The notes: a model not told the origin generated them from the letters alone. A stretch of 64,000 nucleotides of DNA from Hymenobacter actinosclerus (GCF_900111515.1 NZ_FOHS01000003.1:496001-560000); one strand, 5' to 3'. Positions 1 to 10,584 are shown, counted from the first letter of the stretch. Numbers and translations are program-made.

Positions 1-601
<601 letters not shown>

Positions 602-627
602 AAGGGCCCGCCAACCGATTACGCGAG

Positions 628-656
628 TACCCCGGGGGCCTGCTTCCGGGGTATTT
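628..656 (+). terminator. Probable terminator hairpin after guaB
   Basis: An 8-bp perfect GC-rich stem (628-635 with 646-653) encloses a 10-nt loop and sits 27 bases after the guaB stop. The T-tract is weak (TATTTG), so termination is likely but not certain. Confidence 0.4.
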
Positions 657-709
657 GCTTGTCCAACTGGTTGATTCTAGCGCCCTAACGTCGGGCCTCA
701 ACGGTGGAA

Positions 710-740
710 TTGTCCTAATAACGGTGGGCCGCGTATCTTG
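710..740 (+). promoter_or_regulatory. Possible Bacteroidota-type promoter for the phosphatase operon
   Basis: TTG at 710-712 and TATCTTG at 734-740 are separated by 21 bases. This resembles the Bacteroidota consensus TTTG-N19-21-TAnnTTTG, with an imperfect -7 box. It lies about 60 bases before the chosen ATG at 802. Based on motif resemblance only. Confidence 0.3.
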
Positions 741-801
741 TCCTTCCGTTTCCTTCCGCCGGGCTCCTTTGCCCGGGCTGCCTTTCCCTTACCTTGTCTG
801 C

Positions 802-2895
802 ATGGCTGTTCTTCGGAAGCCTTTTTCCTTGCTGTCGGTTGCCGTGCTGCTAAGCTGGCTGGCGCTGCTGGCCGCCGCGCTGCTCTACGCCCATCCGGGC
901 CTGGGCGGGGTAACGCTTTCTCCGCCGGCCGGCCTGGTGCTGGTTCTGCAGGCCTTGTTTACGGCCGTCGTGTTTCTGTACGAGCGGAAAGAACCCGAGC
1001 GCCTGCAGGGCGTCAATTTTATCGGGCTGCTGCAACGGCTGCTGCTGGGCCCGGCGCTGCTGGCGGTAGTGAGCGTGGGGGTGCACCAGCTGCTGCAGGT
1101 GCTGTGGCCCGGTTCTATGGCTGGCTCGGTGCTGCACACGGCTTTCTACACCTTCAATGTGGGCTTGTTTGTGCTGCTGCTGGCCCGCACCAACTATGCC
1201 TGGCGGGCGCTGGTACTGTTTCGGGGCACCGAGCGGCTGCGGCGGCAATGGGTGGCCTTTGAGATGATGCTGGGCGCCACGCTGCTGCTGCGCCTGCTGC
1301 CCTACGCGCCCCCCGTTGGCCTGTCGGCGGCGGTGCTGGGCGTGCTGGCGGCCTTTGGGGCCTACCTGAGCGGCCGCCAGAAATGGGTGGCCTACCTCAG
1401 CCGCCGCCAGAAGCTGGAGGCCGTACTGCTGCAGCTGGCCGTTATCGGGGTAATGGGCGTGTTTGTGGCCTACTTCCTGTACACCCGGCCCGCTTTCCGG
1501 CTGGTGGGGCCGGCTCCGCAGAACGCCTTTCTGCTGCTTAATGCCTTCTTCGCCGGTTTCTACGCGCTCATGGGCCTGCTCGTAACGCTCTTCAACCTGC
1601 CCACGGCGGGCGTGTTCGAGCAGAAGCGCGAGGAGATTCTGAGCATGCAGCGCCTCACCCAGCTCATCCAGCGGGGCCAGACGACCGACGAAGTGTACCA
1701 GATGTTCTTCGACTCGGCCATCCAGACCACCCGCGCCGATGCGGCCTGGCTGCACATTGAGGGCACTGCCGAAGAGGACCACTTCGACCTGTACCACCAG
1801 CTGCCCGGCGAGCAGGCCTACGCAATTCGAGGGCTACTGAGCGAGTTCAACCTCAGCAACCTGGAATACTTCAACAACGACCTGACCGGCAGCAGCTTCC
1901 GTCGGCTGAAGCTGCCGTTCGGTTCGCTCATGGTGATGCCGCTCAGCTCCAGCAAGCGGCAGTACGGCAACATTTACCTGCTCCAGGAACCCGTGCAGGC
2001 CTTCGACCGCGAAAGCCTGAGCATCCTGCAGACCTTCGCCAGCCAGACGGTGCTCAGCATCGAAAACCTGCAGCTCATTCAGGCCTCCCTGCGCACCCAG
2101 CGCGTGCAGGACGAGCTTAAAATTGCCTCGGCCGTGCAGGACAGCCTGATTCCGAAGGACCTGCCCATCGATAACTGGTTTGAAATCAGCTCTTACGCGG
2201 TGGCCGCTACCGAAGTGGGCGGCGACTTCTACGACTTCCTGCACCTGCCCGGCCGGCGCCTGGCCGTGCTTATCGGCGACGTGAGCGGCAAGGGCGTGAC
2301 GGCCGCTTTCCACGTGGCCCAGATGAAAGGCATTTTCCATGCGCTGATGCAGGAAAACCCGCTGGCTCGCAACGAGCGAGAAAAGTACCCGGTACCCAGC
2401 CAGTTCATGACCCAGGCCAACGACGCGCTGGGCCGCTGCCTCGAAAAATCGGCCTTCATTACGGCTTCGCTCTATATCATTGATTATGAGCACGGCGGCT
2501 TCGTTTTCGCCCGCGCCGGCCACTGCCACACGCTCTATTATCACTCCATCAAGGAGGAAGTGTCTTACTTCCAGACGCCCGGCCTGGGGCTGGGCATCAT
2601 CCGGCACGAGGGCTACGAAAAGCACATCAAGAACCAGTTCTACGACTACAACCCCGGCGACGTGATGGTGATTTACACCGACGGCATCGTGGAAGCCCGC
2701 GATGCGGCCCAGAACGAGTACGGCGAGGAACGCCTGCAGCTGATGCTGGAGCAGTCGTATTACCTCAATGCCGACCAGATCAAGGCCCACATCCTGGCCG
2801 ATTTACACGAATTCACCAAGGGCCAGCCCATGCACGACGACCAGACGCTGCTCGTGATTAAATTCCGGTCGACCCAACCCGAAGCCGGCCTTTAA
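802..2895 (+). CDS. Membrane-bound SpoIIE/RsbU-type PP2C phosphatase with GAF domain
   Basis: A 697-residue protein in three parts. The N-terminal ~270 residues hold several hydrophobic segments (first around 11-30), so it sits in the inner membrane. A GAF-like sensor region follows (about 283-426). The C-terminal PP2C/SpoIIE domain shows GGDFYDF (~473), GDVSGKG (~491), DGIVEARD (~626) and a terminal HDDQTLLVI, the metal-binding acidic residues of the family. Such phosphatases dephosphorylate an STAS anti-anti-sigma protein. The next two genes encode exactly that partner and its kinase, so the three probably form one partner-switching operon. ATG 802 was chosen because it starts directly before the first membrane segment; an upstream TTG-type start would add an unlikely 49-residue leader. 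Confidence 0.9.
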   Translation: MAVLRKPFSLLSVAVLLSWLALLAAALLYAHPGLGGVTLSPPAGLVLVLQALFTAVVFLYERKEPERLQGVNFIGLLQRLLLGPALLAVVSVGVHQLLQVLWPGSMAGSVLHTAFYTFNVGLFVLLLARTNYAWRALVLFRGTERLRRQWVAFEMMLGATLLLRLLPYAPPVGLSAAVLGVLAAFGAYLSGRQKWVAYLSRRQKLEAVLLQLAVIGVMGVFVAYFLYTRPAFRLVGPAPQNAFLLLNAFFAGFYALMGLLVTLFNLPTAGVFEQKREEILSMQRLTQLIQRGQTTDEVYQMFFDSAIQTTRADAAWLHIEGTAEEDHFDLYHQLPGEQAYAIRGLLSEFNLSNLEYFNNDLTGSSFRRLKLPFGSLMVMPLSSSKRQYGNIYLLQEPVQAFDRESLSILQTFASQTVLSIENLQLIQASLRTQRVQDELKIASAVQDSLIPKDLPIDNWFEISSYAVAATEVGGDFYDFLHLPGRRLAVLIGDVSGKGVTAAFHVAQMKGIFHALMQENPLARNEREKYPVPSQFMTQANDALGRCLEKSAFITASLYIIDYEHGGFVFARAGHCHTLYYHSIKEEVSYFQTPGLGLGIIRHEGYEKHIKNQFYDYNPGDVMVIYTDGIVEARDAAQNEYGEERLQLMLEQSYYLNADQIKAHILADLHEFTKGQPMHDDQTLLVIKFRSTQPEAGL

Positions 2896-2909
2896 CGTAG
2901 CTTCAAGCC

Positions 2910-3239
2910 ATGAAAATAACGCAACACGCCACCGATACCACGCTCACGCTGGCCCTCAATGGGGAGCTGGACGCCAGCTCTTCCGTTCTGCTCGATACCG
3001 AGCTGAGCAAGCCCGAAATCCTGCGCACCCAAAAAGTGCTCATCGACTGCCAGCAGCTCAACTATATCTCGTCGGCAGGGCTTGGCGTGTTCATCTCGCA
3101 CCTGCAAACCTTCCAGGATGCCAACGTGAAGCTGGTGTTCTTCAACATGCAGGAGAAAGTGCGCAACGTCTTCGAGATTCTGGGCCTCGATTCGCTGATG
3201 ACCATTGTGCCCTCGGAAGCCGACGCGGCGGCCGTTTAA
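2910..3239 (+). CDS. STAS-domain anti-anti-sigma factor (RsbV/SpoIIAA-like)
   Basis: A 109-residue single STAS domain. It has the typical beta-alpha order and the phosphorylatable-serine region LNYISSAGLGVF, where the Ser pair precedes AGLG. Proteins of this family bind a HATPase anti-sigma kinase when unphosphorylated and are switched off by its phosphorylation. The gene begins 14 bases after the phosphatase stop and ends 40 bases before the kinase-like gene, fitting a co-transcribed RsbU-V-W-like module. The final regulatory target is not encoded nearby. Confidence 0.9.
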   Translation: MKITQHATDTTLTLALNGELDASSSVLLDTELSKPEILRTQKVLIDCQQLNYISSAGLGVFISHLQTFQDANVKLVFFNMQEKVRNVFEILGLDSLMTIVPSEADAAAV

Positions 3240-3279
3240 GTTCTTATTCTTAAAAAAGCTCGGCCCGCATCCTTTAGGC

Positions 3280-3693
3280 ATGAAACAAGCCATTCGTATT
3301 AGCTGCAGTCGTCGCAACCTGAAGGTGGTGCGCGACTTTGTGGGCGCATACCTGGCCGGGCAGCAGCTATCGGAAGTAGTTGTCAACCAATTAATTCTGG
3401 CCGTTGATGAAGTAGTAGCCAACTTCATCATTCATGCCAACGCCGAAGACGAAAAGCAGTTTCTGGACGTGCGGGTGGATGTGCGCGACCACGAGTTTGG
3501 TTTCGAGATTGAGGACGGCGCTATTTCGGGCTATTCGCCCGGCTCGTACCAGGAGCCCGATTTGCGGGAGTTTGTGCGCGTGGGCAAGAAGGGCGGCATG
3601 GGCATGATGCTCGTTAACCGCATCATGGACCGGGTGGAGTACAGCACCACGGGCGAGCACACCATCTGCCGCCTTTATAAGACGCTGACCTGA
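3280..3693 (+). CDS. HATPase-type anti-sigma factor kinase (RsbW/SpoIIAB-like)
   Basis: A 137-residue GHKL ATPase domain. The N-box region reads AVDEVVANFIIHAN and the glycine-rich lid is GKKGGMGMMLVNRIMD, matching the RsbW/SpoIIAB class that phosphorylates STAS partners. ATG 3280 gives a start on MKQAIRI directly before the first strand; the longer reading overlaps the STAS gene and has no domain match. It is the third gene of the partner-switching set. Canonical SigB/SigF targets are not generally found in Bacteroidota, so the output may be another signalling protein; that part is inference. Confidence 0.88.
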   Translation: MKQAIRISCSRRNLKVVRDFVGAYLAGQQLSEVVVNQLILAVDEVVANFIIHANAEDEKQFLDVRVDVRDHEFGFEIEDGAISGYSPGSYQEPDLREFVRVGKKGGMGMMLVNRIMDRVEYSTTGEHTICRLYKTLT

Positions 3694-3819
3694 GCCGCTG
3701 AGGCGGCGCGGGCCGCCGGTTCAGGCCGCCGGGAAAAAATCCGTAAAATTGTAGTCATCCTCCTGCGGGCCGTTGGTCCGGCTTGGAACTACGCCCGCTG
3801 ATTTCCTTCATTCGCAAGT

Positions 3820-6210
3820 ATGCACCATCGTTTTTTGTTTGCCGGCACCGCTGCGGCTGCCCTACTGGCCGGGTGCCAGGCTACCAAACCCGCCACGACT
3901 GCCGCTACCGCCACCGTCGAAACCCTGGGCACTACGGCCGTTCCGGCCTCGGAATTTGCCTATGTGTACCGCAAAAACAACAGCTCCGACCCCGCTTTCG
4001 GCACCAAAGCCAGTGTGCAGGAGTACCTCGACCTCTACACTAATTTCAAGCTGAAGGTGCTGGCCGCCGAGCAACGCGGCCTCGACACCACCCAGGCCTT
4101 CCGGCAGGAGCTGGATGGCTACAAGCAGCAGCTGGCCCAGCCCTACCTCACCGAAAAAAGCGTAACCGACCAGCTGGTGCGCGAGGCCTACGACCGCCTG
4201 AGCAAGGAAATCAGCGCCTCACACCTGCTGGTGGCCGTAGCCCGCGACGCCTCACCCAAAGACACACTGGCGGCTTACGAGAAGGCCCTGAGCCTGCGCC
4301 GCCGCATAACGGAGGGCGGGGAGAACTTCAACACTGTGGCCCGCGAGAATTCCGACGACCCCTCGGCCCGCGGCAGCAACGGCAATGGCGGCAAGCTGGG
4401 CTACTTCACGGCCATGCAGATGGTGTACCCCTTCGAGTCGGCGGCCTACGCTACCACGCCCGGGCAGGTATCGATGCCGGTGCGCACCAGCTTTGGCTAC
4501 CATCTGATTAAGGTAGACAATGTGCGGCCCGCGCAGGGCGAAATCAAGGTGGCCCACCTCATGATCCGGGCCACGCCCGGCATGCCCGCCGCCGACTCGG
4601 CCACGGCCAAAAAGAAAGTGGACGAGCTGTACACCCGCCTGACCCGCCGCAACGAGAACTGGGAAAAGCTGGTGGGCCAGTTTTCGGAGGATGCCGGCTC
4701 GGCGCCCAACGGCGGCGAGCTGCCGGCCTTCAGCACCGGCCGTATGATTCCAAGCTTCGAGGAGGCCGCTTTCAAGCTCCAGAAGCCCGGCGACATTGCC
4801 CCGCCCGTGCAGACGCCCTACGGCTGGCACATTATCAAGCTGATAGAGAAGCAGCCGGTGCCTTCGTTTGAGGCCATGGAGCCCACGCTCAAAAGCAAGG
4901 TTTCCAAAGATTCGCGCTCCGAGCTCAACCGGGCCGCCTTCCTTAAGCGCGTGCGCCGCGAAAACAACTTCGTGGAGCTGCCTGCGGTGAAGGAGTACGT
5001 GCTGGCCAAAGCCGATACGGCGCTGGTGCAGGGCCGTTTTGCCTACTCGGCCCCGGCCGCCGCCACCGGCAAAGCCGGCAAGAACATCACCGACAATTCG
5101 GCGCTGTTCACCATCCAGGGCCAGCCTTATCTGGTGAAGGATTTCCTGACCTACGCCCAGCAGAGCCAGCGCCCCCGCGCCGCCGGAACCGAGCCGCGCT
5201 TCGCCATGCAGCAGCTCTACGACCAGTACGTGGACCAGCGCCTGACCGAGTACGAGAAATCCAACCTCGAGAACAAGTACGAGGACTACCGCATGCTGGT
5301 AAAAGAGTACCGCGACGGTATTCTGCTGTTCCAGCTGATGGACGAGAAAGTATGGAGCAAGGCCATCGAGGACACCACGGGCCTGCAGCAGTTCTTCGCC
5401 GCCAACCAGGCCAATTACCAGTGGGGCCCGCGGGTGCAGGCCACCGTCATCAGCGCGGCCACGCCCGAGCTGCGGGCTAAAGCCCAGGGTTACTTCCCCG
5501 ACCCGGCCAGTCGGCCCGGGCCGGAGGGTGCCGGCGAATTCTACCTGCCTACCACTGAGAGCATTCCGGCGGCGCTGAAGTTCCAGCCCCGCACCGCCAC
5601 GCTGCTGCCTGCCAGCAAAGCAGCCCTCGAAGAGCTGGCCGGCCACATGCTGGAGGCCGACACCACGCTGATCCTGAAGGTGGAAAACCCGGCCAAAGCC
5701 AAAACCACTTCCACGCTGATCAGCCAGCGCCAGAAAGCGGTGCTCGACTATCTGACCAGCCAGGGCATCGGTGCTGGCCGGGTGCTGGCCGTTCGGTTTG
5801 TACCCCTGAAGAACGGCCGGCCGCAGCCCAAAGAATACGCCGCCTCTCCCGACGCCCTGCTGCTGAGCGGTATCACCCGCAACCCGGCCCAGATTGAGCA
5901 GCGCCTCAACGAGAAAAACCCGCTGGCCGTCCAGATTCAGCAGCGCAGCTTTGCCAAGGGCGAAAACAAGGCCGCCGACCAGTTTATAGATAAGGCCCCC
6001 GGCCGCTACCAGACCGAGCTGGACGGCCGCTATTACACCGTCATCATCACCAAGCAGCTGCCCGCCGGCCCCAAGGCCCTGAACGAAGCCCGCGGCCAGG
6101 CCACCTCGGATTACCAGAACTACCTGGAAAAGGAGTGGCTGGAGCAGCTTAAGGCTCAGAATCCGGTGAAAATAAATCAGCGTGAAGTAGACAAGCTCAT
6201 AACCAGGTAA
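3820..6210 (+). CDS. Parvulin-type peptidyl-prolyl isomerase lipoprotein with two rotamase domains
   Basis: A 796-residue periplasmic foldase. The N-terminus has a lipoprotein signal with lipobox LLAGC (Cys19). Two PpiC rotamase domains follow, about residues 129-232 (ASHLLVAV to YHLIKV) and 240-344 (VAHLMIRA to WHIIKLIEK). The long C-terminal part resembles the helical regions of SurA/PpiD-like proteins, with an OmpA-like stretch inside it (about 590-665: helix, beta strand, then LISQRQKAVLDYLTSQGI). These proteins assist outer membrane protein folding. A second, smaller isomerase follows, separated by a hairpin-bearing gap. Two or more such proteins in tandem are common in Bacteroidota. Confidence 0.88.
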   Translation: MHHRFLFAGTAAAALLAGCQATKPATTAATATVETLGTTAVPASEFAYVYRKNNSSDPAFGTKASVQEYLDLYTNFKLKVLAAEQRGLDTTQAFRQELDGYKQQLAQPYLTEKSVTDQLVREAYDRLSKEISASHLLVAVARDASPKDTLAAYEKALSLRRRITEGGENFNTVARENSDDPSARGSNGNGGKLGYFTAMQMVYPFESAAYATTPGQVSMPVRTSFGYHLIKVDNVRPAQGEIKVAHLMIRATPGMPAADSATAKKKVDELYTRLTRRNENWEKLVGQFSEDAGSAPNGGELPAFSTGRMIPSFEEAAFKLQKPGDIAPPVQTPYGWHIIKLIEKQPVPSFEAMEPTLKSKVSKDSRSELNRAAFLKRVRRENNFVELPAVKEYVLAKADTALVQGRFAYSAPAAATGKAGKNITDNSALFTIQGQPYLVKDFLTYAQQSQRPRAAGTEPRFAMQQLYDQYVDQRLTEYEKSNLENKYEDYRMLVKEYRDGILLFQLMDEKVWSKAIEDTTGLQQFFAANQANYQWGPRVQATVISAATPELRAKAQGYFPDPASRPGPEGAGEFYLPTTESIPAALKFQPRTATLLPASKAALEELAGHMLEADTTLILKVENPAKAKTTSTLISQRQKAVLDYLTSQGIGAGRVLAVRFVPLKNGRPQPKEYAASPDALLLSGITRNPAQIEQRLNEKNPLAVQIQQRSFAKGENKAADQFIDKAPGRYQTELDGRYYTVIITKQLPAGPKALNEARGQATSDYQNYLEKEWLEQLKAQNPVKINQREVDKLITR

Positions 6211-6241
6211 AGCACGATCATTCCGACAATCTGCGTATGGA

Positions 6242-6301
6242 GCGACGAGAGGAATCCGGGTCACATCGTTGCAAAAACGTGACTCAGATTCCTCTCGTCG
6301 C
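6242..6301. repeat. Inverted repeat between the two isomerase genes
   Basis: A perfect 15-bp inverted repeat (6242-6256 with 6287-6301). Pairing extends inward through GTCAC/GTGAC with a few mismatches. It begins 31 bases after the first isomerase stop. No T-tract follows, so it may be a dispersed palindrome or mRNA 3' stabiliser rather than a simple terminator. Confidence 0.7.
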
Positions 6302-6482
6302 CATAACAGCGCCTCTGCCCGATGCAACGTCCGGGCCCAAATCCGACTCCCGTAGCCAGAGCAATCCGCGGTTTTTGCCGGTGCAAGGATTTATAACGAA
6401 ATTTACGGGCGGTTTTGAGCGTTGAACTCTTTGCCAAACCCTTTCCGGGCATATTGCCGGGACGGGCATTAGAACCAGATTC

Positions 6483-7871
6483 ATGCGTATTTTTTTGCGA
6501 GTACCAGCCTTTAAGGCCCTGCTGAGCCTGACGTTGCTGGTTGTTTCGGCCTCGGCCGGTCATGCCCAGCTGGGCGTTGGACGCCCGGTGGGCCGCACCA
6601 TGGTCGATGGCATCATTGCCAAGGTCGACAACCAGATTGTGCTCAAGTCGGACCTAGAGGGCATTTACGGCCAGGAGTTGGAGCGCGCCGCGGGTAAGCC
6701 GCTGCCGCCCGACACCAAGTGCAAGATTCTGCAGAGCCTGGCCCTGAACAAGCTGCTGCTGGCCAAAGCCGAAACCGACTCGGTGGTGGTGGAAGACACG
6801 CAGGTGAAAAGCGAGCTGGAACGCCGCATGGGCTACTTCGTGCAGCAGATTGGCTCGGAGAAGAAGCTGGAGGAGTACTACGGCAAGCCGCTCAAGCAAA
6901 TCAAGGACGAGCTGCGCACGCAGGTGAAGGAGCAGCTGGTGCAGCAGAAAATGCAGGACCAGATTGCCGGCAAGGTGTCGGTAACGCCCCGCGAGGTGCG
7001 CCAGTACTTCAGCCGCATGCCCAAAGACAGCCTGCCCTACTACTCCTCGGAAGTGGAAGTGGGCCAGATTGTGAAAGTGGCGCAGGTAAACAACAAGGTG
7101 AAGCAGGCCACCCAGGCCAAGCTCAACGAGCTGCGGGCCCGGATTCTGGCCGGCGAAGATTTTGCCACCCTGGCCAAGCAGTACTCGCAGGACCCCGGTT
7201 CGGCGGTGGAAGGCGGTTACCTGGGCTTCTTTAAGCGCCGCGAGCTGGTGCCCGAGTACGAGGCCGCCGCGTTGCGCCTCGAGCCGGGCGGCATTTCGCC
7301 GGTTGTAGAGTCGCAGTTCGGGTTCCACCTCATTCAGCTCATCGAGCGCAAGGGCGACTCGTACAGCTCGCGCCACATCCTGCTCAAGCCCGAAACCGGC
7401 ACCGCCGACACCGGCGAGGCCTCTCAGCAGCTGGCCCGGCTGCGCCTGAAAATACTGGGTGATACCCTCACCTTCGCCAAGGCTGCCAAGGACAACTCCG
7501 ACGACAAACTGACCAGCGGCAACGGTGGCCTGATCCAGAACCGCCGCGACGCCAGCACCTACCTGCCCCTCGACCAGCTCGACCCGGCCATCTTCTTCAC
7601 CATCGACACGATGAAGGTGGGCAGCATCAGCCCGCCCCTGCCCTACCGCACCGAGGACGGCAAGGACGCCGTGCGGATTCTGTACCTGAAATCGAACAGC
7701 CCGCCCCACCAGGCCAACCTCGACGACGACTACCAGAAAATTGCCGCTGCCGCCCTCAACCAGAAGAAAAACAAAGCCCTCGACGCCTGGTTTGCCCTCA
7801 ACCGCGGCACCGTGTACCTCGAAGTCGACCCCGAGTACGCCGGCTGCCAGCTGCTGAATTCGCTTAATTAG
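6483..7871 (+). CDS. SurA-like periplasmic peptidyl-prolyl isomerase
   Basis: A 462-residue SurA-type chaperone. A signal peptide (residues ~1-29, ending GHAQ) is followed by a SurA N-terminal chaperone region (~38-170) starting at VDGIIAKVDNQIVLKSDL. Two PpiC rotamase domains come next, around 189-289 (to FGFHLIQLIERK) and 293-404 (from SSRHILLKPE). SurA delivers unfolded beta-barrel proteins to the BAM complex. The overall layout and length match SurA, though with this many paralogues in the phylum the symbol is not assigned. The TAG stop abuts the GTTGTCA-word hairpin downstream. Confidence 0.88.
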   Translation: MRIFLRVPAFKALLSLTLLVVSASAGHAQLGVGRPVGRTMVDGIIAKVDNQIVLKSDLEGIYGQELERAAGKPLPPDTKCKILQSLALNKLLLAKAETDSVVVEDTQVKSELERRMGYFVQQIGSEKKLEEYYGKPLKQIKDELRTQVKEQLVQQKMQDQIAGKVSVTPREVRQYFSRMPKDSLPYYSSEVEVGQIVKVAQVNNKVKQATQAKLNELRARILAGEDFATLAKQYSQDPGSAVEGGYLGFFKRRELVPEYEAAALRLEPGGISPVVESQFGFHLIQLIERKGDSYSSRHILLKPETGTADTGEASQQLARLRLKILGDTLTFAKAAKDNSDDKLTSGNGGLIQNRRDASTYLPLDQLDPAIFFTIDTMKVGSISPPLPYRTEDGKDAVRILYLKSNSPPHQANLDDDYQKIAAAALNQKKNKALDAWFALNRGTVYLEVDPEYAGCQLLNSLN

Positions 7872-7959
7872 TTGTCAGTTGCTGGTTGTCAGTTGTTAGC
7901 TCTTGAAAAACAACAACTGACAACCAGCAACTGACAACTAGCAACTGACAACTAACAAC
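7871..7959. repeat. GTTGTCA-word hairpin between surA-like gene and moxR
   Basis: A perfect 27-bp inverted repeat (7871-7897 with 7912-7938) around a 14-nt loop. Both arms are built of heptamer words of the type GTTGTCA. A further run of the complementary word extends to 7959, six bases before the moxR ATG. The first base is also the last base of the upstream TAG stop codon. The same word recurs in frame inside the MutS-like gene at 37331-37358. Confidence 0.9.
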
Positions 7960-7965
7960 CCCAGA

Positions 7966-8928
<963 letters not shown>

Positions 8929-8930
8929 AT

Positions 8931-9037
8931 AGGGCTTAGGTGTTAGGGACTCAGGGCTTAGATGATGTGCCGTTATTATGTCCCATATTATCTCCTGACA
9001 CCTTGCCTAAGCCCTAACCCCCTAATACCTAAGACCT
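8931..9037. repeat. AGGGCTTAGG-word imperfect hairpin
   Basis: A 30-bp imperfect inverted repeat (8931-8960 with 9008-9037, 25 of 30 paired) made of TTAGGG/CTAAGC-like words. It fills the whole gap between moxR and the next gene. The second arm ends four bases before the ATG at 9042. It is analogous to the other word-built hairpins in this window. Confidence 0.75.
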
Positions 9038-9041
9038 GATT

Positions 9042-9485
9042 ATGGAAGCAGCCGGTTACTACGAGCAGTTTGAGCGCAACCTCGTCATCATCCTCAGCGC
9101 CCTCGACGCGGGCCTGAACATCAGCACAACGGCCCTGAACGTGTCGTTGCCGCTGGAAGTGTACGTACTGAGCGAGGTGCTCAACGCGGGCGGCGGCCAG
9201 TTCCGGCTTTCGGCCGACCTGACGCCCCGCGAGCAGGTGCGCGAGTTTCTGGCCCAGTTCCAGGGCAACGAGGCCCACAACGAAGCCCTGATGCAGCGCA
9301 TTCTGGCCGACAAAAAGAGCCTGATGCGCACGCCCGAGGGCCGCGTGCTCACCAAAGAAATGCTCATCCGCCGCCTCGAATACTTCAACGAAGCCGCCCG
9401 CCAGGTGAACGTGATGCGCAACCAGCATTCCCTGGGCAGCCCGCCCCAGTCGCGCTCCGGCGTGGGCCTGCAGATCACGACTTAG
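9042..9485 (+). CDS. Conserved-looking hypothetical protein downstream of moxR
   Basis: A 147-residue soluble, mostly helical protein with no signal peptide or membrane segment. I do not recognise the family. It opens MEAAGYYEQFERNLVII, has a central charged helix region, and ends in a Ser/Pro-rich tail (SPPQSRSG). Codon use and GC match the neighbours, and the frame is clean, so it is very probably a real gene. It follows moxR in the same direction across a word-repeat hairpin, and its stop lies only nine bases from the stop of the convergent SDR gene. A functional link to MoxR is possible but unproven. Confidence 0.7.
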   Translation: MEAAGYYEQFERNLVIILSALDAGLNISTTALNVSLPLEVYVLSEVLNAGGGQFRLSADLTPREQVREFLAQFQGNEAHNEALMQRILADKKSLMRTPEGRVLTKEMLIRRLEYFNEAARQVNVMRNQHSLGSPPQSRSGVGLQITT

Positions 9486-9494
9486 GGTCACGGA

Positions 9495-10379
9495 TTAGCC
9501 CATTGAAGCCGCAGCGTCCTGGCGCACTTTGGTGTTGCCTTCTTTGCTGTGCTCCAGCTTGAGGTGCTGCGGGGGCTGCTGCTTGAGGTGCGAGGGTACC
9601 TCCTCGCCCGACAGGCTCTTGGAAATCGTAACGCCGCCATCTACGAAGTACGTGGCGCCGGTGACGTAACTGGCTTCGTCGGAGGCCAGAAACAGGTACA
9701 CGTTGGCTACCTCCTCGGGCGTGCCGCGGCGGCCCAGCGGGGCCCCATTCACGGTATTTTTCTCCATTTTGGAATCCATCGGGCCAGTCTCCTTGTGGGT
9801 CCAGGCCGTGTCGATGGGGCCGGGGCCGACGCAGTTGACGCGCACGCCGTGCTTGGCCTGCTCGACGGCTAGGCCCTTGCTGAAGGTCATCACCCAGGCC
9901 TTGGTGCCGCCGTAAGGGGTAATCATGGGCGAGCCCATGTGCCCGGCCTCCGAACCGGCCGATACGATGTTGCCTTTCGTCTTCTGCAGTTCGGGCAGCG
10001 CCGCCCGGCTCATCATAAACACCGAGTAGATGTTGTTTTTAATCATGTACTCGAAGGCGTCGACCGGGTACTTATCCAGCTCGGCGGTAGCCGGAAACAC
10101 GCCGGCGTTGTTGATGAGGATATCGAGCCGGCCAAATTCCTTGACGGCCGCTTTCACGCAGGCCTTGGCCGTATCCTGCCGCGAAATGTCGCCGAGGTAG
10201 CCGATGGCGCGGCCGCCGCGGCTCAGAATCTCGTCTACTACCTCGCGCACCGGGTCCGAGTCGAGGCCCACGACCACCACGGCCGCGCCTTCGCGGGCGA
10301 ATCGTTTGCTGATTGCTTCGCCGATGCCCGAGCCGCCGCCCGTTACAATGGCTACTTTATCCTGAAGTCTGCCAGCCAT
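9495..10379 (-). CDS. Short-chain dehydrogenase/reductase (SDR)
   Basis: A 294-residue classical SDR oxidoreductase. It shows the NAD(P)-binding TGGGSGIG motif near residue 14, NNAG at the end of the fourth strand, a catalytic Ser region (SAGSEAG) and YGGTK (Tyr-x-x-x-Lys). The C-terminal segment YVTGATYFVDGG is standard for the glucose/3-oxoacyl reductase-like branch. Unlike most 250-residue SDRs, it carries about 40 extra hydrophilic C-terminal residues rich in Gln, Lys and His. The substrate cannot be read from the sequence. It is transcribed away from the GNAT gene at 10585. Confidence 0.9.
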   Translation of the reverse strand: MAGRLQDKVAIVTGGGSGIGEAISKRFAREGAAVVVVGLDSDPVREVVDEILSRGGRAIGYLGDISRQDTAKACVKAAVKEFGRLDILINNAGVFPATAELDKYPVDAFEYMIKNNIYSVFMMSRAALPELQKTKGNIVSAGSEAGHMGSPMITPYGGTKAWVMTFSKGLAVEQAKHGVRVNCVGPGPIDTAWTHKETGPMDSKMEKNTVNGAPLGRRGTPEEVANVYLFLASDEASYVTGATYFVDGGVTISKSLSGEEVPSHLKQQPPQHLKLEHSKEGNTKVRQDAAASMG

Positions 10380-10407
10380 AACCTGAGTTTAAGGGTTGAA
10401 AAACGTC

Positions 10408-10449
10408 CCGGTATATGCGCTACCGCGTAGGCGGCGGCGCATATACCGG
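10408..10449. repeat. Perfect 13-bp hairpin in a divergent promoter region
   Basis: Inverted repeat 10408-10420 with 10437-10449, perfect, 16-nt loop. It lies 28 bases upstream of the SDR start and 135 bases before the GNAT start, so it is in the divergent intergenic region. It could be an operator or a dispersed palindrome. Nothing else is recognisable in 10450-10584. Confidence 0.65.
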
Positions 10450-10584
10450 ATTAAAAACGTTTTTTGAACGTTGGACAACCCTGCGGGTTTCCAGTGCGGA
10501 GCTTAGGGCTGATTAAGGCGCCGGATTTTCCGGCTTCCTGCTGTCCTTGTGCCCCTTTTCAGTCCCTAAAATATACACGTCGCC

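Noticed and set aside
4252..6327. Long minus-strand frame opposite the isomerase gene
   Set aside because: Shadow of the well-supported plus-strand foldase; no motif on the minus side.
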